The notes beneath the pieces are model-generated. The model was not told the DNA's origin, ran no database searches, and worked only from the letters and a program-made list of their open reading frames with translations. A program made the position numbers and the translations under genes. DNA of 64,000 nt from CAYMEK01 sp964389305 (GTDB taxonomy: Bacteria > Spirochaetota > Spirochaetia > SZUA-6 > DRHE01): contig CAYMEK010000010.1 of assembly GCA_964389305.1 (NCBI GenBank), positions 18,125 to 82,124 of the forward strand, in the 5' to 3' direction. Shown piece after piece: positions 8,173-15,915 of this stretch (positions within the stretch are counted from its first letter, which is position 1; the number at the start of each line of letters is the position of its first letter).

Positions 8173-8657
8173 GCTTCGGCTACGATATCCATCGGCTGGT
8201 ACCCGGAAGGAGGCTCCTTCTGGCCGGGGTGGATATCCCCGGACCGGTCGGACCGGAGGCTCACTCGGACGGGGACGCCCTGATTCACGCCCTGATCGAT
8301 GCCCTGCTCGGAGCCTGCGCCCTCGGGGACATCGGCCGGCTGTTCCCTCCCGAAGATCAGCGTTACCGCGACATTTCCAGCCGCCTCCTGCTTCATCGCA
8401 CTCTGGAAGTCATAAAAGAGGCCGGCTTCAAGGCGCACAACGCGGACTGCACGGTGATCCTGCAGACTCCCCGCCTCCGTCCCTACGTCGAGGCCATGAG
8501 AGAAAACCTGAGCGCGGATCTGGAGATCCCGCCTTCGGCCGTCTCGGTGAAGGCCAAGACCGGGGAAGGTCTCGGGGAAACGGGCCGGGGTCGGGCCGTA
8601 GAAGCCTACGCCGTGGTTACGGTAGAGAAAGCTTTACGCCGCGGGAAGGGCGGGTAG
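8163..8657 (+). CDS. ispF: 2-C-methyl-D-erythritol 2,4-cyclodiphosphate synthase
   Basis: 164 residues, the normal length. It cyclises CDP-methylerythritol phosphate with release of CMP in the MEP pathway. The zinc ligands are Asp8, His10 (GFGYDIH) and His42 (ALIHALIDALLGA). The AHSDGD loop (33-38) and the C-terminal AKTGEGLGETGRG substrate loop are intact. Starts at ATG 8163 inside the end of ispD. Confidence 0.95.
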   Translation: MRIGFGYDIHRLVPGRRLLLAGVDIPGPVGPEAHSDGDALIHALIDALLGACALGDIGRLFPPEDQRYRDISSRLLLHRTLEVIKEAGFKAHNADCTVILQTPRLRPYVEAMRENLSADLEIPPSAVSVKAKTGEGLGETGRGRAVEAYAVVTVEKALRRGKGG

Positions 8658-8660
8658 GCG

Positions 8661-9368
8661 GTGGCGGATCCCGAAACACGGGGCGGATACCCGGGTACCC
8701 GGTCCTCGATCCGCAGAGCTATTCCCTGGAATGAGATCATCGGCGCCCTGGAGACCTTTGTCCGCGATACCGGCCTTTCCGCCGTCTCCGAAGTGGCGCG
8801 CCGCCGTCACGACCCCTTCGAGGTTCTAATTTCCACCATGATATCACTGCGGACCAAGGATGAGGTGACCGCAGCCGCTTCGCGCAGACTGCTGGCCCGC
8901 GCGGCTACTCCCTCGCTCCTGGCCGCCCTTCCCGAGCAGGAGATAGCCCGCCTGATCTACCCGGCCGGGTTCTACAACAGCAAGGCGAAAAACCTGAAGG
9001 CCGCGGCCGCGATCCTGGCGACCCGCCACGATTCCAGGGTACCCGCAACCATGGAGGAGCTGCTCGCGCTGCCCGGAGTAGGTCGAAAGACGGCCAACTT
9101 GGTACGGAACCTGGGCTACGAGTTGGAGGGGATCTGCGTGGACACCCACGTGCACCGCATCTGCAACCGTCTCGGTTGGGTACAGACCTCGACCCCCGAG
9201 CAGACCGAAACCGAACTGGAGAAAATCCTGCCTCGCCGTTACTGGATCGGAATCAACGAGATCCTCGTACGGTTCGGGCAACGTCTCTGCACGCCGATCA
9301 GCCCCAAGTGCTCCCTATGCCCGATCGCCGGGCACTGTCCCCGCCTCGGGGTGATCCGATCGAGGTAG
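8661..9368 (+). CDS. nth: Endonuclease III (DNA glycosylase/AP lyase)
   Basis: 235 residues. Removes oxidised pyrimidines from DNA and cuts at the abasic site. It has the helix-hairpin-helix LPGVGRKTANLV with the catalytic lysine, the catalytic aspartate in VDTHVHRI, and a C-terminal [4Fe-4S] site with the exact spacing C-x6-C-x2-C-x5-C. The N terminus is about 20 residues longer than in E. coli because of the GTG start at 8661, three bases after ispF; an internal start is possible. It closes the carD operon. Confidence 0.93.
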   Translation: MADPETRGGYPGTRSSIRRAIPWNEIIGALETFVRDTGLSAVSEVARRRHDPFEVLISTMISLRTKDEVTAAASRRLLARAATPSLLAALPEQEIARLIYPAGFYNSKAKNLKAAAAILATRHDSRVPATMEELLALPGVGRKTANLVRNLGYELEGICVDTHVHRICNRLGWVQTSTPEQTETELEKILPRRYWIGINEILVRFGQRLCTPISPKCSLCPIAGHCPRLGVIRSR

Positions 9369-9377
9369 TCTGGAGCG

Positions 9378-9860
9378 CTAGAACTTGTACTTGAAGGTAC
9401 GCAGCAATTCCCGGCGCTCTTGCCTGTCCTGCTGGCTTTCGACACCCTTGGGGGAGACCCCGTCCACCACCCCCACGATTCCCCTGCCCTGGCCGGTCTG
9501 CACGAACAGCACCTGCAGGGGATTGGCGGTGGCGCAGAAGATACGGGCAACCTCCTGGCAGCCCTTGATCTGGTTGAGCACGTTGATGGGAAAGGCCTTG
9601 CGCATGACCAGGTAGAAGCTGTGTCCCGCCCCCACCCGGCGGGCGCACTCGACGGCCTCGCCGATCAGCTTGTCGTCATTGCCCTCGCTGCGGATCAGGC
9701 AGGGACCGGAGGACTCGCAGAAAGCCAGCCCGTACTCCACTCCCGGAACCGCGCAGTTCATGATCTCGGCGATGTCCTCAACCGTCTTGATAAAGTGGGC
9801 CTGCCCTACCACGATGTTGCAGCCCTCTTCCCACTCCAGGTTCACCGCCTGTACGTCCAT
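9378..9860 (-). CDS. Adenosine-specific kinase-like protein (DUF355 family)
   Basis: 160 residues matching the small family called adenosine-specific kinase after an archaeal member, found mainly in archaea and thermophilic or anaerobic bacteria. Conserved segments seen: GQAHFIKTVEDI, the PGVEYGLAFCE(S)SGP loop, AGHSFYLVMR, and ATANPLQVLFVQTGQGRGIVGVVDG. The start at ATG 9860 is preceded by GGGAGGTGA at seven bases, which decides against upstream ATGs. Only seven bases separate it from pheT, so it is the third gene of a pheS-pheT operon; the reason for that linkage is unknown. Confidence 0.82.
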   Translation of the reverse strand: MDVQAVNLEWEEGCNIVVGQAHFIKTVEDIAEIMNCAVPGVEYGLAFCESSGPCLIRSEGNDDKLIGEAVECARRVGAGHSFYLVMRKAFPINVLNQIKGCQEVARIFCATANPLQVLFVQTGQGRGIVGVVDGVSPKGVESQQDRQERRELLRTFKYKF

Positions 9861-9867
9861 GGCCGCC

Positions 9868-11592
9868 TCACCTCCCTTCATCTTCGTTTCTTTCATTTTC
9901 GAGCAGTACATCCAGCTCTATCTCGCCAGCCGCCGCCGGAACCTGGATGCCCCAGTTTTCCAGGACGGCCGGGTGCACCTCTCCCACCACTCCGGCTCTC
10001 CTTCCTTCATACAGCACGGCTCCCACCCTGCCCGGCACGAAGCGAGGATCATCTACCTTCTCGAGGCGCAGCTCCCGGGAAAGGTAGAAGAATATCGCGG
10101 AAAGGTGAGAATTGACGTCGTTGAAGCTCGCCTCCCGGTCGCAGAACAGGAAGCTCAGGTTGGTTACGCTACGAGAGCCGTAGTTTTCCTCCGGGTCGCG
10201 GTAGGCCACCTTGCCTACTTCAAAGATGAGATGCGGATAAGCGGCGTGGGAAGAGACCGATTCCGAAGCGAGCAGGTTGGGCAACCCGGAGCTGCGCAGC
10301 AGCTCGTAGCTCTCGCTCATCGGGTTGGCGATCTCGATGATTTCCTCGCCGCCGACATTCATGCGCTCTACGAAATCCCGTCGGGAACCCAGATAGTTGT
10401 AGATCATCTCCTGATAGCCCAGTCCGACCAGGATCTCCCGCACCCTCCGGCTGAGCCACTCGATCGGGATCAGCCTGCCTACGGTAAAATCCTCCGGCCA
10501 CACCGGTTCAAAGCTCTCCATGCCCCGCCCGATCATCACCTCCTCGATCGCGTCCACTGGATGGAGAAAATCGTTGCGGTAGGGAGGAGGACTGACCGTC
10601 AGCAGGTCTCCCGAGCGCTGGACCGAGTTTCCGGTTCGGCGCAGGCAGGCTTCGGCCTCTGCCGGGCTGATCCGCTCGCCGAGCAGCCTGGAGGCTTCGG
10701 CGGCCTGCACGGTAACCGGCTTCTGAAAATAGTAGGGAGTCACGATCTGCCGGCCGTAGGGAGTGTCGTAGGGGTAGAGGACTTTCACCGGCAGGATCTC
10801 GTATCCCAGATCGGCGAAATCACAGGCCACGATCGAGCAGGCTACCAGGAGGGTGTCCAGGTCCGGTCCGGTCAGCTCGATGAAGTGGTTGGCGTCTCCG
10901 ACCTGGACTGCCCCTAGATGGGCGCTGTTGATGATGGGAGGGAAGCTGAGGCACTGGCCGCGATCGTCCTCCAGGTAGGGAAAACGATCATAGTCCGCCA
11001 CGATCCAACCGAACTCCACGCCCTTGGGATGTTCCTTCAGGATCTCCCGCAGCGACATCTCCCAGCTGTAGTCCAGGGGGATGAAACGGGTCCGGTCCGG
11101 ATCCGCAGCCCGATAACTGACGGGGAACCTCATCAGGTCGGCCCGGTACACCCCCATAGCGATGACGCTGCGCTTGCGTCCGAAGTTCCAGCACAGCTTT
11201 TCCTGGGCATTGATCATGTCCACTAGCATGGGCTCGCTGACCGGCACTCCTCTGGCGACGAAGGCGGCGATATAGGGACGAATGCCCTCAAGCTTTCCGT
11301 CCACCCGGATCAGCCGCTCGCCGCTTTCCCTTTCTTCTCCCGGCAGGGAGAAGAAAGGATACTCGGGCGCCTTTTCCTCCCGGTACACCCTAAGCTGCCG
11401 GCTCAAGCCGGGAGCGGACCAGAGGTCGGGCCGGTTGGTATCGTTGAGCTCGATCTTGAGTATGTTCTCCTCCGGGCTCCACTCGTCGATCTCGGCCTTG
11501 GCTACCGAGAGCAGACCGGCCAGCTCGGCGGCCTGAGGCCGGACGCCCAGCAGCTCGAAGAAGCTCTTTTCCTGCAGCTCGATCTTCGGCAT
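9868..11592 (-). CDS. pheT: Phenylalanine-tRNA ligase beta subunit, archaeal/eukaryotic type
   Basis: 574 residues, much shorter than the roughly 800-residue bacterial beta subunit and without its N-terminal tRNA-binding OB domain and C-terminal anticodon-binding domain. It opens directly with the B1-like region (residues 1-60, DTNRPDLWSAPGLSRQLRVY) and continues with the B3/B4 editing domain, B5 domain (VTVQAAEASRLLGERISPAEAEACLRR in pieces) and the catalytic-like module. Archaeal-type PheRS is an established feature of spirochaetes. Its start is three bases after pheS. Confidence 0.92.
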   Translation of the reverse strand: MPKIELQEKSFFELLGVRPQAAELAGLLSVAKAEIDEWSPEENILKIELNDTNRPDLWSAPGLSRQLRVYREEKAPEYPFFSLPGEERESGERLIRVDGKLEGIRPYIAAFVARGVPVSEPMLVDMINAQEKLCWNFGRKRSVIAMGVYRADLMRFPVSYRAADPDRTRFIPLDYSWEMSLREILKEHPKGVEFGWIVADYDRFPYLEDDRGQCLSFPPIINSAHLGAVQVGDANHFIELTGPDLDTLLVACSIVACDFADLGYEILPVKVLYPYDTPYGRQIVTPYYFQKPVTVQAAEASRLLGERISPAEAEACLRRTGNSVQRSGDLLTVSPPPYRNDFLHPVDAIEEVMIGRGMESFEPVWPEDFTVGRLIPIEWLSRRVREILVGLGYQEMIYNYLGSRRDFVERMNVGGEEIIEIANPMSESYELLRSSGLPNLLASESVSSHAAYPHLIFEVGKVAYRDPEENYGSRSVTNLSFLFCDREASFNDVNSHLSAIFFYLSRELRLEKVDDPRFVPGRVGAVLYEGRRAGVVGEVHPAVLENWGIQVPAAAGEIELDVLLENERNEDEGR

Positions 11593-11595
11593 GGC

Positions 11596-13143
11596 CTATC
11601 TCCTCCTGCGCAGCCGTACCCGCTCTATATCGGCGGTGAACAGCTCGCGCAGGTCCTTCAAGCCGAGGGCGACCAGGGCCATGCGGTCGATGCCCAGCCC
11701 CCAGGCCAGCACCGGCACCTCGATCCCGAGAGGACGGGTCACCTCGGGCCGGAAGATGCCGGACCCTCCCAGCTCGAACCAGCCCAGCTCGGGGTGGCGG
11801 ATGTGGATCTCCACCGAGGGCTCGGTGAAGGGAAAATAACCCGGGGCGAAGCGAAACTCCCGGGCGCCGGCAACCTCCACGGCGAACATCTTGAGCAGCC
11901 CGAGCAGGGTCTTCAGGTTTACGCTTTCCCCCAGGGCGATGCCCTCGGTTTGGTAGAAATCGGCCAGGTGGGTGGCGTCGACCTTGTCATAGCGGAAACA
12001 GCGGACCACTCCGAAGTAGCGTCCCGGGACCTTGGCGCGGGTCAGGGTCTTGGCGGACAGCACCGTACCCTGGCTGCGCAGGATCATGCGCCGGGTGAAG
12101 TCCCGGTCGAAGGGATAGCGCCAGCCCAGACTGCCCGTGGTCCAGCCGTTCTCGTGGGCGGCGGCCACCTGATCCAGGTACGGCTGCTCTATGGCCCTGG
12201 CGTGGGTAGGGTTTTTGACGTAGTAGACATCGTGAATGTCCCGGGCGGCGTGAAATTGGGGCATGAACAGGGCGTCGCAGTTCCAGAACTCGGTTTCCAG
12301 CAGGGGCCCGTCGAACTCCTCGAATCCAAGAGCAATGAGCCGGTCCTTCAGTTCCTCGAGGAACTCCACGTAGGGGTTCTTTCTGCCCAGCAGCACCCGT
12401 GAAGGGGGAGCGTCGAGATTGTAGCTGCGAAAAGCGGCGGTCTTCCAGCCGCCGCTCTGAAGGATCTCCGGCGTGATCTGGCCGATCTCCTGGCCGCTCA
12501 AGCCCAGCCGCCGCAGCTCCGCCGCCGCTCCCAAGCCTTCCTGGGTGATCCGGTAGCTGACCCGCTCCCTCTCCGCGGCTCGGAACATGCCCTTGTCCGC
12601 GCCGCGCTTGCGGCTCAGGGCGGCAATGGCCTCGGCCTGTTCCGGGGCAAGCTCATCCTCTGAGACGGTCGATCTGCCGTCGAACATCTCCAGCAGCTCC
12701 CGGATCTTTTGCGGGTCGGAGCCGCCGGTATCGTCCTCGAGCTGAACCTGCTTGTTCTCGCTCATGCCCAGCAGGCCTCTTTTGGCCAGGGAGCCGTAGG
12801 CCGATCCCGCCTCCCGGTTCTCCAGGCCCAGCCTGGCGGCGATCTCCGGCAGAGTCAGAGGGCCTTCGCGGCGAAGCAGCTCCACCAGCCGCTCCTCCGG
12901 GCTGCCGTGCTGCCGGTACTCGCGTCCCAGATCGGTGATGCTGTACTCGGTTCGCCGGCTGCGCTGCGCTTCCTCGATCAGCTTTTTGGCCGCCAGCCAG
13001 GAAAAGGCCTGATTTCCCTGGCCGGGCTTGAAACCCAGCTTTTCTTCGATCTGTTCGGGAGTGAGGGACTCCCCCCGCCCGAAGTGCAGCAGTACCCGGA
13101 TTTCAAGAGGGTGGAGGGATTTTATGAGCTGATCGCGGTTCAT
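11596..13143 (-). CDS. pheS: Phenylalanine-tRNA ligase alpha subunit, archaeal/eukaryotic type
   Basis: 515 residues. The N-terminal half carries winged-helix DNA/RNA-binding modules (LHPLEIRVLLHFGRGESLTPEQIEEKLGF in pieces, then a second at about 85-130) typical of archaeal and eukaryotic alpha subunits instead of the bacterial coiled coil. The class II catalytic domain follows, with the motif-2 region around MPQFHAARDIHDVYYV and motif 3 VLAWGLGIDRMALVALGL. The ATG at 13143 (MNRDQL) is the best start; the frame stays open upstream but with low-complexity, unrelated sequence. Confidence 0.92.
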   Translation of the reverse strand: MNRDQLIKSLHPLEIRVLLHFGRGESLTPEQIEEKLGFKPGQGNQAFSWLAAKKLIEEAQRSRRTEYSITDLGREYRQHGSPEERLVELLRREGPLTLPEIAARLGLENREAGSAYGSLAKRGLLGMSENKQVQLEDDTGGSDPQKIRELLEMFDGRSTVSEDELAPEQAEAIAALSRKRGADKGMFRAAERERVSYRITQEGLGAAAELRRLGLSGQEIGQITPEILQSGGWKTAAFRSYNLDAPPSRVLLGRKNPYVEFLEELKDRLIALGFEEFDGPLLETEFWNCDALFMPQFHAARDIHDVYYVKNPTHARAIEQPYLDQVAAAHENGWTTGSLGWRYPFDRDFTRRMILRSQGTVLSAKTLTRAKVPGRYFGVVRCFRYDKVDATHLADFYQTEGIALGESVNLKTLLGLLKMFAVEVAGAREFRFAPGYFPFTEPSVEIHIRHPELGWFELGGSGIFRPEVTRPLGIEVPVLAWGLGIDRMALVALGLKDLRELFTADIERVRLRRRR

Positions 13144-13293
13144 TATCGTAATAGAACTAAAGATTCTCCCACCCCTTGTCAAGACCCCGGGGCGTTTGGT
13201 ATGTGCATCTACCGGTTTAGGGTTCCCCTCGCGGTGCGGCTGCGGCTGAAGCTCGCTCGCGCTTATCAAAGCATGGGCGTGCCGGGCTTGAGC

Positions 13294-13848
13294 CTACAGC
13301 TCCAGCTCCTTGGCGAGCTGAGCGATGGCGCGGTCGAGGAACTCGATCTTTTCGACGGCCAACGTCCGGCTCCTGGAGAAATAGAAATTATCCGCATATC
13401 CCCGCCAGCGCTTCAACAGCTCGATGACCTCCTCCATGGTTTTCAGGTGATGCCAGAAAAACGAGCCGATGGCCAGGCGAAGGAAGCCTACCGCTCCCAG
13501 GGTCTCCAGGAGATTGGCGTCATGGAGGAGCTTGCACTCGGTGGAACAGTCTTTGCGCTCCCCACCGGGCATGTGATGGAGTATGGCCTCGTAGACGGCG
13601 TCGATTTTGCCGGGAGTGAATCCGGTTTCCCCGAGAATAAGGCGGGCTTTCTCGGCCGAGCTCTGCGGATGTCCTCTGCTCATTTCTACGTCGTGGAGGA
13701 AACAGGCGGCGTGCAGGATCTCCTCGTCGTAGTGCAGGCGTTCACCGATCTTGCGGGCAAGCTGATAGATACGGTAGGAATGCTCGTATCCGGAGGCCAG
13801 CCGCCCGGCGCCCAGATCTTTGGCGTACTGCTGTATCAACTTCCTCAT
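13294..13848 (-). CDS. HD-domain metal-dependent phosphohydrolase
   Basis: 184 residues. The HD signature is seen as the first ligand His in GYEHSYRIYQLA, the HD pair in ACFLHDVEMS, a further histidine pair in ILHHMPGG, and Asp in LLHDANLLETLG. This fits the small HD hydrolases that act on nucleotides or phosphorylated metabolites; the substrate cannot be told. It lies 150 bases upstream of pheS on the same strand, without visible terminator, and diverges from the diguanylate cyclase gene. Confidence 0.85.
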   Translation of the reverse strand: MRKLIQQYAKDLGAGRLASGYEHSYRIYQLARKIGERLHYDEEILHAACFLHDVEMSRGHPQSSAEKARLILGETGFTPGKIDAVYEAILHHMPGGERKDCSTECKLLHDANLLETLGAVGFLRLAIGSFFWHHLKTMEEVIELLKRWRGYADNFYFSRSRTLAVEKIEFLDRAIAQLAKELEL

Positions 13849-13991
13849 GGATCGTTTACCTTATACATTGTAAGAAAAGCCTCGGATCGTGACAACGGCT
13901 CGCCGCGGCTCGAGGCGACAATTCGTCAGGGGCGGCGGTACGGTTCCGGCGTTGCTCCGGCCACTGGGCCGGGCAGGCGGCGTACCCTAAC

Positions 13992-14021
13992 TTGGCAGGA
14001 CAAGGGTTTTAAGAATATAAT
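13992..14021 (+). promoter_or_regulatory. Promoter of the GAF-GGDEF gene
   Basis: TTGGCA, an 18-base spacer and a perfect TATAAT ending ten bases before the ATG at 14032. The implied leader is four or so bases, again too short for a normal ribosome-binding site. Confidence 0.7.
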
Positions 14022-14031
14022 AGCAGTAGGG

Positions 14032-15069
14032 ATGAGCAGCGAACCGCAAGAAATCCATCAGATGCACCTGGAGCTGGGCAACCAGGATCTGAAGGAGATC
14101 ATAGAGATCGCCTCGCAGATCACGGCTCAGTTGGATATAGAAAATATCATAAAAAACGTGGTGCTGAGCTTCGTCGCCAAGTTCCAGACCGCTACGGTCA
14201 CTGTTGTCCTGCCCAACGATTTCCAGGAGAATCTGCCCAATCTATACCATTTCAGGGGCCTGAAGCGGGAGAAGCTCAACCTGGAGATCTCTTCCCTGGA
14301 TTCGATCATCTCCTTTCTCGAGCAGGATGAGTACAACCAGATCTCCTTTTCCTACTTCAAGGAAAACTACGGTGACAAGGCGGTATGCAAGCAGCTTCAG
14401 TCCATCAACCCGGATATCATCGTCCCCTTGAGAACCGATAAGGGGGTCGGCGGGCTGATCCTGCTGCCTCACAAGCTGGAAAAGGGATCGTATACCCTGC
14501 TGGACATCCAGTACATCACCCAGATCGTTCGCTTCGCCTCCATAGCCATCGAAAACGCCAATCTGTACTGGCAGGCTACAACCGACCGGATGACCAAGCT
14601 GTTCTCCCATCACTATTTTCAGCAGAACCTCGAAGAGGAGATCAGCCGGGCTCACCGCTACGGAGCCACGCTTTCGCTGATCATGTTCGACATCGACCAC
14701 TTCAAAAAGTTCAACGACACCTACGGCCATCTCCAGGGGGATGTGATTATCAAGAAGATCGCCGACATATTACGCAGCTCGGTACGCAACATCGACTTCA
14801 CCGCCCGCTACGGAGGCGAAGAGTTCGCCGTGATTGTACCGCAGGTCGACGCCAAAGGCGCAGGGGTGGTGGCGGAACGCATCCGCAAGTCCGTAGAGCA
14901 GTTTTCTTTCCCCGGAGAGGAAGGCCCCCTGTACGTCACGGTGTCCATGGGAGTGGCCGAGTTCAAGCCCACCCGGATGCGCTCCGCCTCCCAGCTCATT
15001 GCCGAGGCGGACAAGGCCCTGTATCACTCCAAAGAGATGGGGCGCAACCGGGTGACGGTCCAGAAATAG
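14032..15069 (+). CDS. GAF-GGDEF diguanylate cyclase
   Basis: 345 residues. An N-terminal GAF-like sensor domain (about 20-180, FVAKFQTATVTVVLP and LLDIQYITQIVRFASIAIENA) is followed by a GGDEF domain. The active-site loop is GGEEF (261-265), competent for making cyclic di-GMP from two GTP, and the product-inhibition site RxxD is present at the correct distance (RNID, 252-255). Metal and substrate segments FDIDHFKKFNDTYGH are intact. No signal peptide or membrane segment, so it is cytosolic. The frame is open far upstream, but that sequence is antisense to other genes and the promoter fixes the start. Confidence 0.92.
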   Translation: MSSEPQEIHQMHLELGNQDLKEIIEIASQITAQLDIENIIKNVVLSFVAKFQTATVTVVLPNDFQENLPNLYHFRGLKREKLNLEISSLDSIISFLEQDEYNQISFSYFKENYGDKAVCKQLQSINPDIIVPLRTDKGVGGLILLPHKLEKGSYTLLDIQYITQIVRFASIAIENANLYWQATTDRMTKLFSHHYFQQNLEEEISRAHRYGATLSLIMFDIDHFKKFNDTYGHLQGDVIIKKIADILRSSVRNIDFTARYGGEEFAVIVPQVDAKGAGVVAERIRKSVEQFSFPGEEGPLYVTVSMGVAEFKPTRMRSASQLIAEADKALYHSKEMGRNRVTVQK

Positions 15070-15145
15070 TACTTTTCCCTTCACAGCGCCATGCTTGACT
15101 TTTGCCCCGAAAATGAGTAACTAAAGCCCTCCGGGAGTAAGTGCT

Positions 15146-15823
15146 ATGAAGAAAGTGATTTACACCCTCATTACCGTGGTTTTTCTCTCCTGCTCGGGGA
15201 GCTCCCACCGTCAGGTGGAGGAGCACAGAGACATCCTGACACCTCAAACCATCGCCTATCTGCTTTCGCAGAAGCCCGCTGGAACGGACACCGGGCTGTA
15301 CCTGTACCGGAACACACTGACCAGGCCGATGGTGGAGCACTTCTACACAGAATTGACCGGGAACGCGGATATCGCCGCCGCCATCCTGACGTCCGCCGAA
15401 GCCAAAGACATCCCGCTCGCCCTGGCCTTCTCCCTGGCCTGGGTCGAGAGTTCCTTCCGGGTCAAGGCTTTCAACCGCAACTCCGGCTCCGTGGACCGCG
15501 GTCTGTTCCAGCTCAACTCGCGCGCCTTTCCCGCCTTGAAGGAGGAGCAGTTCTACAACCCGAGGATCAACGCCGAATACGGCCTGGCTCACCTGCAGCA
15601 CTGCCTGCAGGTAGGAAAAAACGAAGTGGTGGCCCTGGCCATGTACAACGCCGGTATCAATCGGGTACGCAGGGGCACGCCCTACAGCACGCTGCACTAC
15701 GTGGGCCGTATCCTGGACTACGAGGAGCATCTTCTGCAGTCCTTAGAAGAAACACTGAACGACACCGCAGAGATCGCCAAGGTTCTGGGGGCCGAAATAT
15801 TACGGCCGGCGGAGGATTCCTGA
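15146..15823 (+). CDS. Lytic transglycosylase (SLT domain) lipoprotein
   Basis: 225 residues. A lipoprotein signal ends at Cys16 (VVFLSC|SGSS). The soluble-lytic-transglycosylase fold is shown by the catalytic glutamate in LAWVESSFR, the DRGLFQLN strand-loop and AMYNAGINRVRRG. It would cut peptidoglycan between N-acetylmuramate and N-acetylglucosamine with formation of the anhydro product, from the inner face of the outer membrane or the outer face of the inner membrane. The upstream gap (15070-15145) is promoter-like, with TTGACT at about 15091. Confidence 0.9.
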   Translation: MKKVIYTLITVVFLSCSGSSHRQVEEHRDILTPQTIAYLLSQKPAGTDTGLYLYRNTLTRPMVEHFYTELTGNADIAAAILTSAEAKDIPLALAFSLAWVESSFRVKAFNRNSGSVDRGLFQLNSRAFPALKEEQFYNPRINAEYGLAHLQHCLQVGKNEVVALAMYNAGINRVRRGTPYSTLHYVGRILDYEEHLLQSLEETLNDTAEIAKVLGAEILRPAEDS

Positions 15824-15915
15824 GCGCAGCCGGAGCGCCGGCGAATCCGAACGCAGCCGGCAGGCGCGGGTACCCTCCTTGACACCCCAAACAGCTTACG
15901 ACTAGCATAACTGCC

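Noticed and set aside
12709..14031. Apparent 440-residue N-terminal extension of the GGDEF protein
   Set aside because: The extension is antisense to pheS and the HD gene and has a low-complexity composition; a TTGGCA/TATAAT promoter lies inside it just before the ATG at 14032.
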